Below are positions 1 to 8,575 of a DNA stretch of 22,178 nucleotides, piece by piece (the first letter of the stretch is position 1; each line of letters starts with the position of its first letter). Origin of the DNA: JBDIBA01 sp039812705 (GTDB taxonomy: Bacteria; Actinomycetota; Acidimicrobiia; Acidimicrobiales; JBBSGY01); assembly GCA_039812705.1 (NCBI GenBank), contig JBDIBA010000030.1, forward strand, positions 1-22,178, read 5' to 3'. The notes beneath the pieces were generated by a model. The model saw nothing but the letters and a program-made list of their open reading frames with translations, did not search any database and was not told the DNA's origin. Both the position numbers and the translations under genes were made by a program.

Positions 1-14
1 CGTATCGTTGACAG

Positions 15-1901
15 ATGGTCCGCATCATGATACGTCCTCAGTCCTCGATTCGGCGCCTCTTGAACACTCGGCGTCGCAAGATCGTCGCTTCGATCCTGGC
101 TGCGCTGGTCATTGTTCCGATTGCCCCCACCGTCACCTCGACCACCGCCCAAGCCGCCACGGCGTGGCCGCTTGAGGTCAGCTCCGATGGCCGCCACCTG
201 GTGGATCAGACCAACAAGCCCTTTCTCATGACGGCGGACACCAGTTGGTCGCTCCTCCAAGACCTCACCGAAGCAGACGCAAAGCGCTACATCGATCTCA
301 GAAAAGCGCAGGGCTTCAACACCATTCTCACCAACATCACGTTTGCCGACCGAACCACTGCTGGACCGCGTGGAACGGCATTCGATGGCGACGACATGAC
401 CAAGCCACATGAGGAGTATTTCGCGGGAATCGACACGCTGATCAAATACGCCGCTTCTAAGGACATGGTGTTGATGATTGGTGCGCTGTGGACCGCCGAC
501 AATGGTGGACGGGTTGGCGGCAGATGGCCAACCGAATCGGAATTCGAGACGTACGCAAACTTCTTGGGCAATCGCTACAAGAATGAAGGCAACATCATCT
601 GGTTTGTCGGCGGTGACGACCACCCGGAGAACGACTCGAAACTGGTCTCTATGGGCGCCGCTATCAACGCGGCTGACCCCAACCACTTGATTGCGGCGCA
701 CAACTCTGGCAAGTCAACGATCATCGATTCGGAGTGGCTGGACCTCAACACTTACCAGTGGAACTCCAACACCGCGCCATACAGCTACGAAGACGTCACC
801 GAATTGCGCGGCGAATCACCCAAGCCGGTGATGAACATGGAGCCTGCTTACGACCCAACAACGTGCTGCGGCGATGACAAGAACACGACTCCGCAAAAGG
901 TCCGACGCAGTGTTTGGTGGGCTGCGCTCTCGGGTGCATTTGGCGTGGTTTACGGTGGCCCGCGCGAAACGTGGCACATCAACAGCGACAGCTTTGATGA
1001 AGGCGCTATTAACAGGCCCGCTGCAACCCATGTCGGCAACGTGAACCGCATCTTGTCGCAGTATCCGTGGCAGACGCTTCAACCCGGAAGTGACGCAATC
1101 ACGGGCACCGGCGACGGCGACACCAAGGTTGTTGCGGCGACCACTGAAAACGGTTCGCTTTCAATTGCCTACACACCAACGCCTCAAGAGTTGACCGTCT
1201 CGGCTGACGCCGCCGGCAGCGGCGCGACAGCACAATGGTTCGATCCGACCACGGGCAAGGCAATCGGCAGTGCCGAGCCAGTCAACGGAACCATGACAAT
1301 GCAGTCACCCGGAGACGAGGATGCCGTCCTGATCGTTGGAACCGAAACTGCCAAGCAGGCCCCCGCCCCTGACGTTTCGGCTTCGCCAACACCAACTGAG
1401 ACAACGGAAGAGTCAGCCGACAGCGACACGCCAGCAACCAGCACAGACTCAACTGACGAACCCGCAACTGACACGCCTACAGCTAACGAGCCCGCAACTG
1501 ACGAGCCCTCAACTGACACAGACTCGCCAACAACGACGACAGCGCCTCCAACAACCAAGGCTCCAGTCCGAACAACCACGACACTGCCAACGTCGACAAC
1601 CTCGACGTCAATAAAGCCGCCTGCAAGAGACACAACCACTGGCTCTAGTAGCCCTGGCAACACGTCTCGGCCGACCGGATCAATCGGTTCTGCGTTGTTG
1701 ATTGAGGGACGCGACATTACGGGCGTCACTCAAGTGAAGGTGACAACCAAGTTCGGCACAAAGTCGGTCACAACAACTGCAACTGTCGACAAGGGTGCGT
1801 TCACAACGCTTGCAAGAGTCCCCGCGGGTTATTCGGGGCCTGTTCAAGTCAGCGTCACGGTCGGCAACAAGACCATCAAGGCTTCGAGCACCATCAATTA
1901 G
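15..1901 (+). CDS. Secreted DUF4038/GH140-like glycoside hydrolase (apiosidase-like) with Thr/Pro stalk
   Basis: Seen: 628 residues. An Arg-rich n-region and hydrophobic stretch (about 22-40) end in an AQAA-type cleavage site near residue 48. A (beta/alpha)8-type domain follows at about 50-350, opening with a 'FLMTADTSWSL' strand. Motifs GGDDHP (D201) and NMEPAYD (E276) fit the Asp/Glu pair of GH140 apiosidases. About 355-450 resembles the beta domain that usually follows DUF4038 (Collagen_bind_2 type, with 'AQWFDPTTGKA'). About 450-555 is a low-complexity Thr/Pro/Asp linker and 560-628 a small beta-rich module. Known: GH140 hydrolyses apiose linkages in plant pectin. Inferred: export and action on an external plant- or algal-type glycan; the substrate cannot be read from the sequence. 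An in-frame TGA at position 9 shows the gene is complete; ATG at 15 or 27 could start it. It converges on radA with a 7-bp gap. DUF4038 is broad, so apiosidase is only the nearest characterised activity. Confidence 0.75.
   Translation: MVRIMIRPQSSIRRLLNTRRRKIVASILAALVIVPIAPTVTSTTAQAATAWPLEVSSDGRHLVDQTNKPFLMTADTSWSLLQDLTEADAKRYIDLRKAQGFNTILTNITFADRTTAGPRGTAFDGDDMTKPHEEYFAGIDTLIKYAASKDMVLMIGALWTADNGGRVGGRWPTESEFETYANFLGNRYKNEGNIIWFVGGDDHPENDSKLVSMGAAINAADPNHLIAAHNSGKSTIIDSEWLDLNTYQWNSNTAPYSYEDVTELRGESPKPVMNMEPAYDPTTCCGDDKNTTPQKVRRSVWWAALSGAFGVVYGGPRETWHINSDSFDEGAINRPAATHVGNVNRILSQYPWQTLQPGSDAITGTGDGDTKVVAATTENGSLSIAYTPTPQELTVSADAAGSGATAQWFDPTTGKAIGSAEPVNGTMTMQSPGDEDAVLIVGTETAKQAPAPDVSASPTPTETTEESADSDTPATSTDSTDEPATDTPTANEPATDEPSTDTDSPTTTTAPPTTKAPVRTTTTLPTSTTSTSIKPPARDTTTGSSSPGNTSRPTGSIGSALLIEGRDITGVTQVKVTTKFGTKSVTTTATVDKGAFTTLARVPAGYSGPVQVSVTVGNKTIKASSTIN
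1450..1524 (+). repeat. Degenerate 15-bp tandem repeat in the linker of the GH140-like gene
   Basis: Five consecutive 15-bp units begin at 1450, 1465, 1480, 1495 and 1510. Each resembles CAACTGACGAGCCCG and encodes a variant of the pentapeptide ATDEP. The repeat forms part of the Thr/Pro/Asp stalk between the enzymatic and C-terminal modules. Its length is probably variable between strains through slippage (inference). Confidence 0.75.
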
Positions 1902-1908
1902 CTAACCC

Positions 1909-3378
1909 CTAAGCATCGCCCTCCGTGTCCTTGCTAACTCTGCGGGGCTTTGGAATGCGCAGCAGCTCAAGGGCCTCTTTGACGGTTCCAACCGGAAGCA
2001 CGTTCATCTTTGATGAAGACAGTGGCTTTGTGCCGACTGGAACGATTGCTCGCTTGAAACCCATTCGCGACGCCTCCACCAGTCGGCGTTCTACGTGAGC
2101 AACGCGACGCACTTCTCCCCCAAGGCCAATTTCCCCGATGGCACACACGTCTTCGGGAATGGGCGCGTCTGACGATGCCGAAGCAACGGCAAGCGCGACG
2201 GCCAAGTCTGTGCCGGGATCATTCACCTTCAACCCACCGACGACCGATGCAAAAACATCTGCCGCATAAAGGGGATGGTCTGCCCGCTTGGTGAGAACCG
2301 CCACGACAACCGAAAAGCGAGACGCATCGATACCTTGTGCAACGCGACGCGGTTGTGGCAGCGGCGACTTGTGATCGACCAAGGACTGAAGCTCGATCAA
2401 CATCGGTCGATTTCCCCGCACGATTGGCACGACGACTGCTCCGGAAATGCCGGGGTGTCTGTCGTCAAGGAATAACCCGCTTGCATCTTCGACGGGCTCT
2501 AACCCAGACGCAGCCATTGTCAGCACACCGACTTCGTCTGTTGAGCCAAAGCGATGCTTGGCAGCGCGCAGGAAACGCAAACCCTGATGCCTGTCCCCCT
2601 CGAACTCCAACACGGTGTCAACCAAATGCTCAAGAACGCGCGGACCGGCCAACGAACCTTCCTTGGTGACGTGGCCGATTAGAACAACGGCAATGTCTCT
2701 GCCCTTTGCCATAGACGTGAACAACTGAGCAACTTCACGAACCTGAGTAACCGAGCCCGCAGCAGACGCAGAAGCCGGAACGGTAAGCGTCTGCACGGAA
2801 TCGACAATGACAACGCCCGGCGAATGCGCATCGACAACCGCAAGGACTTTTCCGGCGTCTGTTTCCGACAAGACATCGATGAGTGGGTCTTCGATTCCCA
2901 TGCGTTGCGCGCGACCACCAATTTGAGCAGCGGACTCTTCACCCGAGACGATCAAACTGCGCACACCGCTTTTCGCCAACCCCGCACACACCTGCAAAAC
3001 AAGCGTGGACTTTCCAATGCCAGGCTCGCCACCAAGCAAAGTGACCGAACCCTTTACAAGACCACCGCCAAGCACCCGGTCGAGTTCTGAAACGCCTGTC
3101 GGAAACGCTGTGGGCAAGTCTGCAGCAGCGTCCGAAAGTGCAATAACAGTGCCGCCAACCGAAGACCCACCACCGGCCTCGTAAGAATCTTCAACAAGGG
3201 TGTTCCACGCGCCACAACCTGGACACCGCCCAGCCCACTGTGGCGCCGATTCCCAACATTCGGTGCAGCGAAACGCCGTCTTTGGCGCCTTTTGCTTGGC
3301 CGACTGCTGCTTGGTTGCTTTTTGCTTTGTTGACGCCAGACCCGACACGCCAATGAACTTACGCGCGGGGTGTGACAC
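1909..3378 (-). CDS. radA: DNA repair protein RadA (Sms)
   Basis: RadA is a RecA-like ATPase that acts as a helicase/branch-migration factor in recombinational repair. Seen: 489 residues with all family hallmarks. These are a C4 zinc finger (C38, C41, C52, C55), Walker A GEPGIGKS at about 117-124, the RadA-specific KxRFG motif as KHRFG (274-278), and a Lon-like C-terminal domain (about 300-475). The first 33 residues form a Lys/Gln-rich extension before the zinc finger, longer than in many RadA proteins. The start is GTG at 3378 (an in-frame GTG at 3348 is the alternative), and neither has a visible Shine-Dalgarno. It lies 36 bp downstream of the lipoprotein gene on the same strand, so the two are probably co-transcribed. 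Mycobacteria place disA next to radA; no disA is present here. Confidence 0.96.
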   Translation of the reverse strand: MSHPARKFIGVSGLASTKQKATKQQSAKQKAPKTAFRCTECWESAPQWAGRCPGCGAWNTLVEDSYEAGGGSSVGGTVIALSDAAADLPTAFPTGVSELDRVLGGGLVKGSVTLLGGEPGIGKSTLVLQVCAGLAKSGVRSLIVSGEESAAQIGGRAQRMGIEDPLIDVLSETDAGKVLAVVDAHSPGVVIVDSVQTLTVPASASAAGSVTQVREVAQLFTSMAKGRDIAVVLIGHVTKEGSLAGPRVLEHLVDTVLEFEGDRHQGLRFLRAAKHRFGSTDEVGVLTMAASGLEPVEDASGLFLDDRHPGISGAVVVPIVRGNRPMLIELQSLVDHKSPLPQPRRVAQGIDASRFSVVVAVLTKRADHPLYAADVFASVVGGLKVNDPGTDLAVALAVASASSDAPIPEDVCAIGEIGLGGEVRRVAHVERRLVEASRMGFKRAIVPVGTKPLSSSKMNVLPVGTVKEALELLRIPKPRRVSKDTEGDA

Positions 3379-3414
3379 TCATGGCCGCGAGGGCAAGACG
3401 CTCGAGGAAAGAAG

Positions 3415-4230
3415 CTAGGAGGACTTCGAGGACGATTTCCGTCCTTGTCCCGCCCCAGCACCATGTCGACCAAAGGGCCTTGCCTTGCGGAAGTCGTCAC
3501 GCCACTTGATAACCACCAACAAAGCACCGCCAAGTGCTGCGGCGGACATCACCAACAACAACAGCGCGTGTGTGTCCAAGCCCTTGTTGGTTTTCGCCAA
3601 GTCCATCTTCGTGCCGTATTGCGGCTTCCAAGAGTCCCCTTCTTGAGCAGGCTGAACACGACTAGGACTACCGGGCAGATTCACGGCTACCTCAACCGGA
3701 AACACCTTGTTCGCGTCGCCACCCGCGTTCGCGACGGCTTCATTTGCATCAATGCCAATCTTGCGCCCGGTTTGAGCCAACAACGATTCGTTGCCAAAGC
3801 TTTCGATGCCGTCAGTCAGGTCCACCGTTCCCGAAAACGTCGAGTCCACGGACAGCAAGTTGCGATGTTGTTGCAGTTGGAAGTTCTGGAATGGACCGTC
3901 GTCGCCGGTCAGCTGCTCGAGCACCTGGTTCGCTTCACCGGGCGACGAGAAGCCTCTCGACATCACGTATTCCTTCACGGCGCCGTCTGCACTTGCGCCC
4001 TCGATCGTGTTTGGTTCGGCGATAACCCAACCAGCACGCTGGAGGTCACTGTCGCGGAACTGTTCGTCGAGGTTCGCAAACGCCTTGTTGGCCTCATCGT
4101 CAAGCGCCAAACGCACTTCAACCTGTCCGGCGCCATTTGCACCCATGTCGACCTTGACCGACGTCTTGGCTGAACAAGACGTGCCGATCAACACCACAAG
4201 ACTCAACAAAAGACCAATAAGAATTCGCAC
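3415..4230 (-). CDS. LppM-like (DUF3153-type) lipoprotein with C-terminal membrane anchor
   Basis: Seen: 271 residues. A short hydrophobic signal ends in IGTSC (C19), compatible with a lipobox. A predicted extracytoplasmic beta-rich domain (about 25-205) starts with 'VKVDMGANGAGQVEVRLAL', the kind of opening found in LppM/DUF3153 proteins. A transmembrane helix lies at about 219-241, followed by a basic cytoplasmic tail rich in Gly, Lys and Ser. Known: mycobacterial LppM is a surface lipoprotein linked to phagosome interactions, but homologues occur in non-pathogens and the molecular role is unclear. The GTG start at 4230 is the only reasonable one because the signal peptide begins there; no Shine-Dalgarno is evident. 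It is probably the first gene of a two-gene unit with radA. Family assignment is by pattern only. Confidence 0.6.
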   Translation of the reverse strand: MRILIGLLLSLVVLIGTSCSAKTSVKVDMGANGAGQVEVRLALDDEANKAFANLDEQFRDSDLQRAGWVIAEPNTIEGASADGAVKEYVMSRGFSSPGEANQVLEQLTGDDGPFQNFQLQQHRNLLSVDSTFSGTVDLTDGIESFGNESLLAQTGRKIGIDANEAVANAGGDANKVFPVEVAVNLPGSPSRVQPAQEGDSWKPQYGTKMDLAKTNKGLDTHALLLLVMSAAALGGALLVVIKWRDDFRKARPFGRHGAGAGQGRKSSSKSS

Positions 4231-4276
4231 GACGCGTAGACCGTAGGCGATCTGACCATCAACAACGGTTCAACAA

Positions 4277-4312
4277 GAAGTGGCGCCCGACCCTGGGGTC
4301 GAACGCCACTTC
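4277..4312 (-). terminator. Hairpin after the GH26-like gene, probable terminator
   Basis: A perfect 9-bp stem (GAAGTGGCG / CGCCACTTC) encloses a second 6-bp stem (CGACCC / GGGTCG) with a two-base loop and a CC/AA internal bulge. It sits about 50 bp past the GH26-like stop codon. On the minus strand it is followed by TTGTTG, a weak T-tract. It separates the GH26-like gene from the lipoprotein-radA unit. Confidence 0.7.
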
Positions 4313-4362
4313 TCGGCTTACGTCTCGTTCATTGCACCGTCAGTGGTGCGCACTAGGAAGCG

Positions 4363-5892
4363 TCACGACGGGAGCGGGCCATGACCGTTTCCATCGCCGG
4401 CCCCAGACCATGTGGTCCCGCCAGATTCATCCGAATCTCCCGAGCTGTCCTCTTGCGACGATTCCTCGGTAGAGGTCTCCTCCTCTTCAGTTGCAGACTC
4501 CTCAGACGACTCGCTTGACGAGCTGGCGGACGAAGAGCTGGATGAAGAACCCGAACCAACACCTTCACCAGAGCTCAGTGCATCAAGCTTGGCCTTGAAG
4601 GCAGCGAGCGCCTTAGGAGCTTGACCCTCAGCAAGTGAGCTTTGTAGATAGTCGTCTGGCTCATCGAAGTAGTCAACGTGTGCAACGTTGTCTGCGTTCT
4701 GACCCAGCCAGTCCATCAGGTAGTTCATGAACAGTGGGTTGTCACCACCTGTGTTTCCACGGTCAGAGGTCACAACACCCCATTCTGGGAGCGAGAAGGT
4801 CTTGCCGTGCTTGCGAGCAAAGTCCATCCAGTAGTTGAAACCACCGGTGCCGTTGAGGTGCTCTTCCCATGAGCTTGCGTCAGTAACGCCTGGGTCCCAG
4901 TCGTAAGAGTCGAGACCAACAACGTCTACGTATTCGTCACCTGGGTAAACCTTGGTTGCATCGGAAAGACCGTCACCGACCCCGGCGTTGGGGTTCCATT
5001 CAATCTTCAAGGTAGGAGCTGCTTTGCGCAGTGATGTCGCAGCCTGCTGGAATGCCTTGATCCACTGGTCAGCGTTGCCTTCGTTGGCAGCCCATGGCCA
5101 GCCCTGGATGTTGAACTCCCAACCGGGACGGACGTAAGAGTTCGGGTATTTGGAGGCAATCAGCTTGCCAAGCTCTTCCCAGTTGGAGTTGTAGCCACCC
5201 GAAGCTGCGGTGCCCACATCGCCATCGATTGGCCAGAGCGGAACCGACACGTCGAGGCTTCCAGTGAATCCAGGAGGTGCGTTTTCCATCCACCAGGAGT
5301 CCATGATGCTGCTCCAACCGCCGTCACGTGCTGGAGACACCGAAAGAACGTCGACTTTGTGCCCGGTAACTTCCTCGAACTTCACAACACGTTCTGCGCT
5401 GTGCGCAAAGACACCGAGCTCGAACGGCAAACCGCTGCGGTTGTTGCCGGAGGTTGTCTTCTTTGGAGCCGTTGTCGTCTTTGGTGCGACCGTCTCAGTT
5501 GTCTTTGGAGCCGCAGTAGTGGTGGGCGCACTAACCGAACCCAATTGCTTGGTTGCAGTCTTTGTCGTGGTTCCCGACTTCGCAGTCACAGTCAAGGTGC
5601 CCGTCGAGCCGTCGGCAATCTCAAAGCCAACAAGGAACCGACCTGTTTGCGTTGTCTCCACCGACGCCGTGCCCTGGCTTGAACCAATGACAGCCGTGAG
5701 ATCGACAGAGGCCGAAGCAGGAAACTTCTTGCCGCTGGCCACAATTGTTCCTGTCGCCGTTTCACCAAGGCTCAAAGACGGGCCGGCTTCAGCCGCGTAT
5801 GCCGTGGGAGCAACGAGTGCCAGGATTGAAGCGAATGCAATTGCTGCATATCGCTTGGACTTCTTCCCTCGGGGGATCGGGATCGAGTGCAT
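4363..5892 (-). CDS. Secreted GH26-like glycoside hydrolase (beta-mannanase type) with Ser/Glu-rich tail
   Basis: Seen: 509 residues. Order: signal peptide (about 1-34, ending AYAAEA); small beta-rich module (about 36-118); Thr/Pro/Lys linker (about 121-148); (beta/alpha)8-type catalytic domain (about 152-440); a Ser run passing into an acidic Ser/Glu/Asp tail (about 441-495). RPGWEF (E259) and SLPEWG (E370) match the acid/base and nucleophile of GH26 enzymes. Known: GH26 contains beta-mannanases, 1,3-xylanases and mixed-linkage glucanases; the substrate here is not determined. ATG at 5892 is fixed by GGAGG seven bases upstream. Terminators bound it on both sides, so it is probably monocistronic. 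The acidic tail has no membrane segment or sortase motif, so the enzyme is probably released or held by charge. Confidence 0.75.
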   Translation of the reverse strand: MHSIPIPRGKKSKRYAAIAFASILALVAPTAYAAEAGPSLSLGETATGTIVASGKKFPASASVDLTAVIGSSQGTASVETTQTGRFLVGFEIADGSTGTLTVTAKSGTTTKTATKQLGSVSAPTTTAAPKTTETVAPKTTTAPKKTTSGNNRSGLPFELGVFAHSAERVVKFEEVTGHKVDVLSVSPARDGGWSSIMDSWWMENAPPGFTGSLDVSVPLWPIDGDVGTAASGGYNSNWEELGKLIASKYPNSYVRPGWEFNIQGWPWAANEGNADQWIKAFQQAATSLRKAAPTLKIEWNPNAGVGDGLSDATKVYPGDEYVDVVGLDSYDWDPGVTDASSWEEHLNGTGGFNYWMDFARKHGKTFSLPEWGVVTSDRGNTGGDNPLFMNYLMDWLGQNADNVAHVDYFDEPDDYLQSSLAEGQAPKALAAFKAKLDALSSGEGVGSGSSSSSSSASSSSESSEESATEEEETSTEESSQEDSSGDSDESGGTTWSGAGDGNGHGPLPS

Positions 5893-5899
5893 TATAATA

Positions 5900-5904
5900 C
5901 CTCC
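5900..5904 (-). promoter_or_regulatory. Ribosome binding site of the GH26-like gene
   Basis: On the minus strand GGAGG lies seven bases before ATG 5892. It fixes the start of the GH26-like protein. It is one of the few strong Shine-Dalgarno sequences in the window. Confidence 0.8.
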
Positions 5905-5972
5905 GCGGCACCAAGGTACTTCTGACTTCGATCGATAAACAAAGTCTCAGCAGCCCTTTTCGACCACAAGAC

Positions 5973-6009
5973 AAAAAAATCCCCCGGCTCTTTCGAACCG
6001 AGGGATTTT
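5973..6009 (-). terminator. Rho-independent terminator of clpC
   Basis: On the minus strand AAAATCCC pairs with GGGATTTT, extended by a CGG/CCG inner stem across one mismatch, with a 10-base loop. The 3' arm runs into an uninterrupted T7 tract. It begins 28 bp after the clpC stop codon and is the clearest intrinsic terminator in the window. It also isolates clpC from the GH26-like gene. Confidence 0.9.
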
Positions 6010-6036
6010 CCTTACAGATTGGGCGGTTCTGACCGC

Positions 6037-8562
6037 TTAGAGGTCGCCTCCGCCTGGACCTGAACCGGCACCGGCCAGCTCTGCCGGGCATTCTGGTGGT
6101 ACAAATCCGTCGACAGCGCGGAACGCAATGTCTCCGTCCTTGGCTTCCACGACGATTGTCTGGCCGGCGTGGAACTCTTTCCACAACAGCTTCTCCGACA
6201 GCGGGTCTTCGACAAGGCGCTGAATAGCACGACGCAACGGACGTGCACCCAATTCCTGGTCGTATCCCTTTTCTGACAGGAGTGACTTTGCTTCCTGCGT
6301 GATCTCGAGGCCGAGGCCCTGGGCTTCAAGCTGAACGTGAAGGCGCTTGGTAAGCAGGTCGACGATCTGTGTGATTTCTGCCTTGGACAGTTCGTGAAAC
6401 ACAACGGTGTCGTCAATGCGGTTCAGGAACTCTGGGCGGAAGTGGGCCTTGAGGGCCTCATGCGCCTTTTCCTTCATCCGCTCGTACGACATGTCCTTCG
6501 CGCCCTGAGTGAAGCCGATTTGGTTGCGACGCAACTCTGCGGTTCCCAGGTTTGAAGTCATGATGATCAAGGTGTTCTTGAAATCAACCGTGCGGCCTTG
6601 ACTGTCGGTCAAACGTCCGTCTTCGAGCACCTGCAACAAGGTGTTGAAGACATCGGCGTGGGCCTTTTCAATTTCGTCCAGCAGAACAACACTGAATGGC
6701 TTGCGGCGAACGGCTTCGGTGAGCTGTCCACCCTCTTCATAACCGACGTAACCCGGAGGCGAACCGACAAGACGAGCCACGGTGTGCTTCTCCATGTACT
6801 CACTCATGTCGAGCTGGATGAGTGCGTCTTCGTCGCCGAAGAGGAACTCTGCCAACGTCTTTGCCATTTCGGTCTTACCAACACCGGATGGGCCGAGGAA
6901 GATGAATGAACCACCTGGACGCTTGGGGTCTTTAAGACCCGCGCGCGTGCGGCGAATGGCACGAGAAACGGCCTTGATGGCGTCTTCTTGACCAATGACA
7001 CGCTTGTGCAGTTCTTCTTCCATGCGAAGCAGACGAGCGGTTTCTTCTTCGGTCAGCTTGTAGACAGGGATGCCCGTCCAGCTGGCCAAGACCTCGGCAA
7101 CGACTTCTTCGTCAACGACATCGAACAGGTCGATGCCTTCGGCGCGCCACTCGGCCTCTTTGGACTCTCTGTAGGCAATCTTTTCGTTCTCTTGTTCCTG
7201 CAAAGCCTTGGCGTTGTCGAACTCTTGGCGCTCGATTGCCTCTTCCTTTTCCTTGCGGATCTTGGAGATTTCTTCGTCCAAAGTCTTTGCCTCTGACGGC
7301 ACAGACATGCGACGAATGCGCAGGCGTGAACCGGCTTCGTCAATCAAGTCGATTGCCTTGTCTGGCAGCTGACGGTCGCTGATGTAGCGATCTGCCATGT
7401 TTGCTGCAGCAACAAGAGCCTGGTCTGTGATTGAAACGCCGTGGTGGGCTTCGTACTTGTCGCGAATGCCCTTGAGGATTTCGATGGTGTGAGCCAGCGA
7501 AGGCTGTTCCACCTTGATTGGCTGGAAACGACGCTCCAATGCAGCGTCCTTTTCCAGGTACTTGCGGTACTCATCAAGGGTGGTTGCACCAATTGTCTGC
7601 AGCTCGCCTCTTGCCAGCATTGGCTTGAGGATGGAAGCAGCGTCGATTGCACCTTCGGCGGCACCAGCACCAACAAGGGTGTGAAGCTCGTCGATGAACA
7701 AGATGATGTCCCCGCGCGTCTTGATTTCCTTGAGCACCTTCTTGAGACGCTCTTCAAAGTCACCGCGATAACGAGAACCAGCAACCAAGGCACCCAGGTC
7801 CAAGGTGTAGAGCTGCTTGTTCTTCAAGGTGTCCGGAACGTCATCGGCAACGATGCGCTGAGCAAGACCTTCGACTATGGCGGTCTTACCAACACCGGGC
7901 TCTCCAATAAGAACCGGGTTGTTCTTGGTGCGACGGCTGAGAACCTGCATGACACGCTCGATTTCGCGAGCACGACCAATAACGGGGTCAAGGCTCTTTT
8001 CGCGAGCGGTTTGGGTGAGGTTGCGACCGAACTGGTCCAAAACAGGACTGTTGGACGTGCCCGCAGCACCCTGTTGAGGTTCACCCTTAGGCGCCTGGGT
8101 TCCCGTGCCTGCACCTTCGTTACCCACATAACCGCTGAGCAACTGGATGACTTGTTGGCGGACGCGGCTGAGGTCTGCACCGAGGCTGACCAGAACCTGG
8201 GCAGCGGTGCCTTCACCTTCGCGCACCAGACCAAGCAACATGTGCTCGGTGCCGATGTAGTTGTGGCCTAGCTGGAGAGCTTCACGCAGCGATAGCTCCA
8301 AGACCTTTTTGGCGCGTGGCGTAAAAGGGATGGGGGTACTACTGCCAGAGCCTGCCTGGCCAATGATCTCTTGAACACGCTCTCGGACAGCCTCAAGCGA
8401 AATGCCGAGGGACTCGAGCGACTTGGCGGCAACTCCCTCACCTTCGTGGATGAGGCCGAGCAGGATGTGCTCAGTACCTATGTAATTGTGATTCAGAAGC
8501 TTTGCTTCTTCTTGTGCCAGCACCAGAACTCTTCTGGCCCTGTCAGTGAAGCGTTCGAACAA
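6037..8562 (-). CDS. clpC: ATP-dependent Clp protease ATP-binding subunit ClpC
   Basis: ClpC is the AAA+ unfoldase that feeds substrates to ClpP and acts as a protein quality-control chaperone. Seen: 841 residues. Two Clp-N repeats (about 3-70 and 78-145, each with 'HNYIGTEH') come first. The first AAA domain has Walker A GEPGVGKT (220-227) and Walker B LFIDE (about 288-292). A UVR-type coiled region lies at about 428-463. The second AAA domain has Walker A GPSGVGKT (557-564) and Walker B 'VVLLDE'. A Gly-rich C-terminus ends the protein. The start is TTG at 8562; AGGAGG seven bases upstream and homology starting at MFERF leave little doubt. No clpP is in the window. It diverges from the polyprenyl synthase gene over a 230-bp regulatory region. 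Confidence 0.98.
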   Translation of the reverse strand: MFERFTDRARRVLVLAQEEAKLLNHNYIGTEHILLGLIHEGEGVAAKSLESLGISLEAVRERVQEIIGQAGSGSSTPIPFTPRAKKVLELSLREALQLGHNYIGTEHMLLGLVREGEGTAAQVLVSLGADLSRVRQQVIQLLSGYVGNEGAGTGTQAPKGEPQQGAAGTSNSPVLDQFGRNLTQTAREKSLDPVIGRAREIERVMQVLSRRTKNNPVLIGEPGVGKTAIVEGLAQRIVADDVPDTLKNKQLYTLDLGALVAGSRYRGDFEERLKKVLKEIKTRGDIILFIDELHTLVGAGAAEGAIDAASILKPMLARGELQTIGATTLDEYRKYLEKDAALERRFQPIKVEQPSLAHTIEILKGIRDKYEAHHGVSITDQALVAAANMADRYISDRQLPDKAIDLIDEAGSRLRIRRMSVPSEAKTLDEEISKIRKEKEEAIERQEFDNAKALQEQENEKIAYRESKEAEWRAEGIDLFDVVDEEVVAEVLASWTGIPVYKLTEEETARLLRMEEELHKRVIGQEDAIKAVSRAIRRTRAGLKDPKRPGGSFIFLGPSGVGKTEMAKTLAEFLFGDEDALIQLDMSEYMEKHTVARLVGSPPGYVGYEEGGQLTEAVRRKPFSVVLLDEIEKAHADVFNTLLQVLEDGRLTDSQGRTVDFKNTLIIMTSNLGTAELRRNQIGFTQGAKDMSYERMKEKAHEALKAHFRPEFLNRIDDTVVFHELSKAEITQIVDLLTKRLHVQLEAQGLGLEITQEAKSLLSEKGYDQELGARPLRRAIQRLVEDPLSEKLLWKEFHAGQTIVVEAKDGDIAFRAVDGFVPPECPAELAGAGSGPGGGDL

Positions 8563-8569
8563 TGCACCG

Positions 8570-8575
8570 CCTCCT
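8570..8575 (-). promoter_or_regulatory. Ribosome binding site fixing the TTG start of clpC
   Basis: A six-base AGGAGG lies seven bases before TTG 8562 on the minus strand. No ATG or GTG is available at the conserved N-terminus. A near-perfect Shine-Dalgarno paired with a weak start codon may set the translation rate. Confidence 0.85.

Noticed and set aside
1184..1729. 181-codon Val/Ser-rich minus-strand frame opposite the GH140-like gene
   Set aside because: It is the complement of the Thr/Pro-rich stalk and repeats; composition follows from the coding strand.
3445..4173. 242-codon plus-strand frame opposite the lipoprotein gene
   Set aside because: The minus-strand frame has a signal peptide, lipobox and membrane anchor; the plus frame has nothing comparable.
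5210..5938. 242-codon plus-strand frame opposite the GH26-like gene
   Set aside because: Shadow frame over a well-supported gene, with no recognisable motif.
7441..8271. 276-codon plus-strand frame opposite clpC
   Set aside because: Complement of the highly conserved ClpC N-terminal half.
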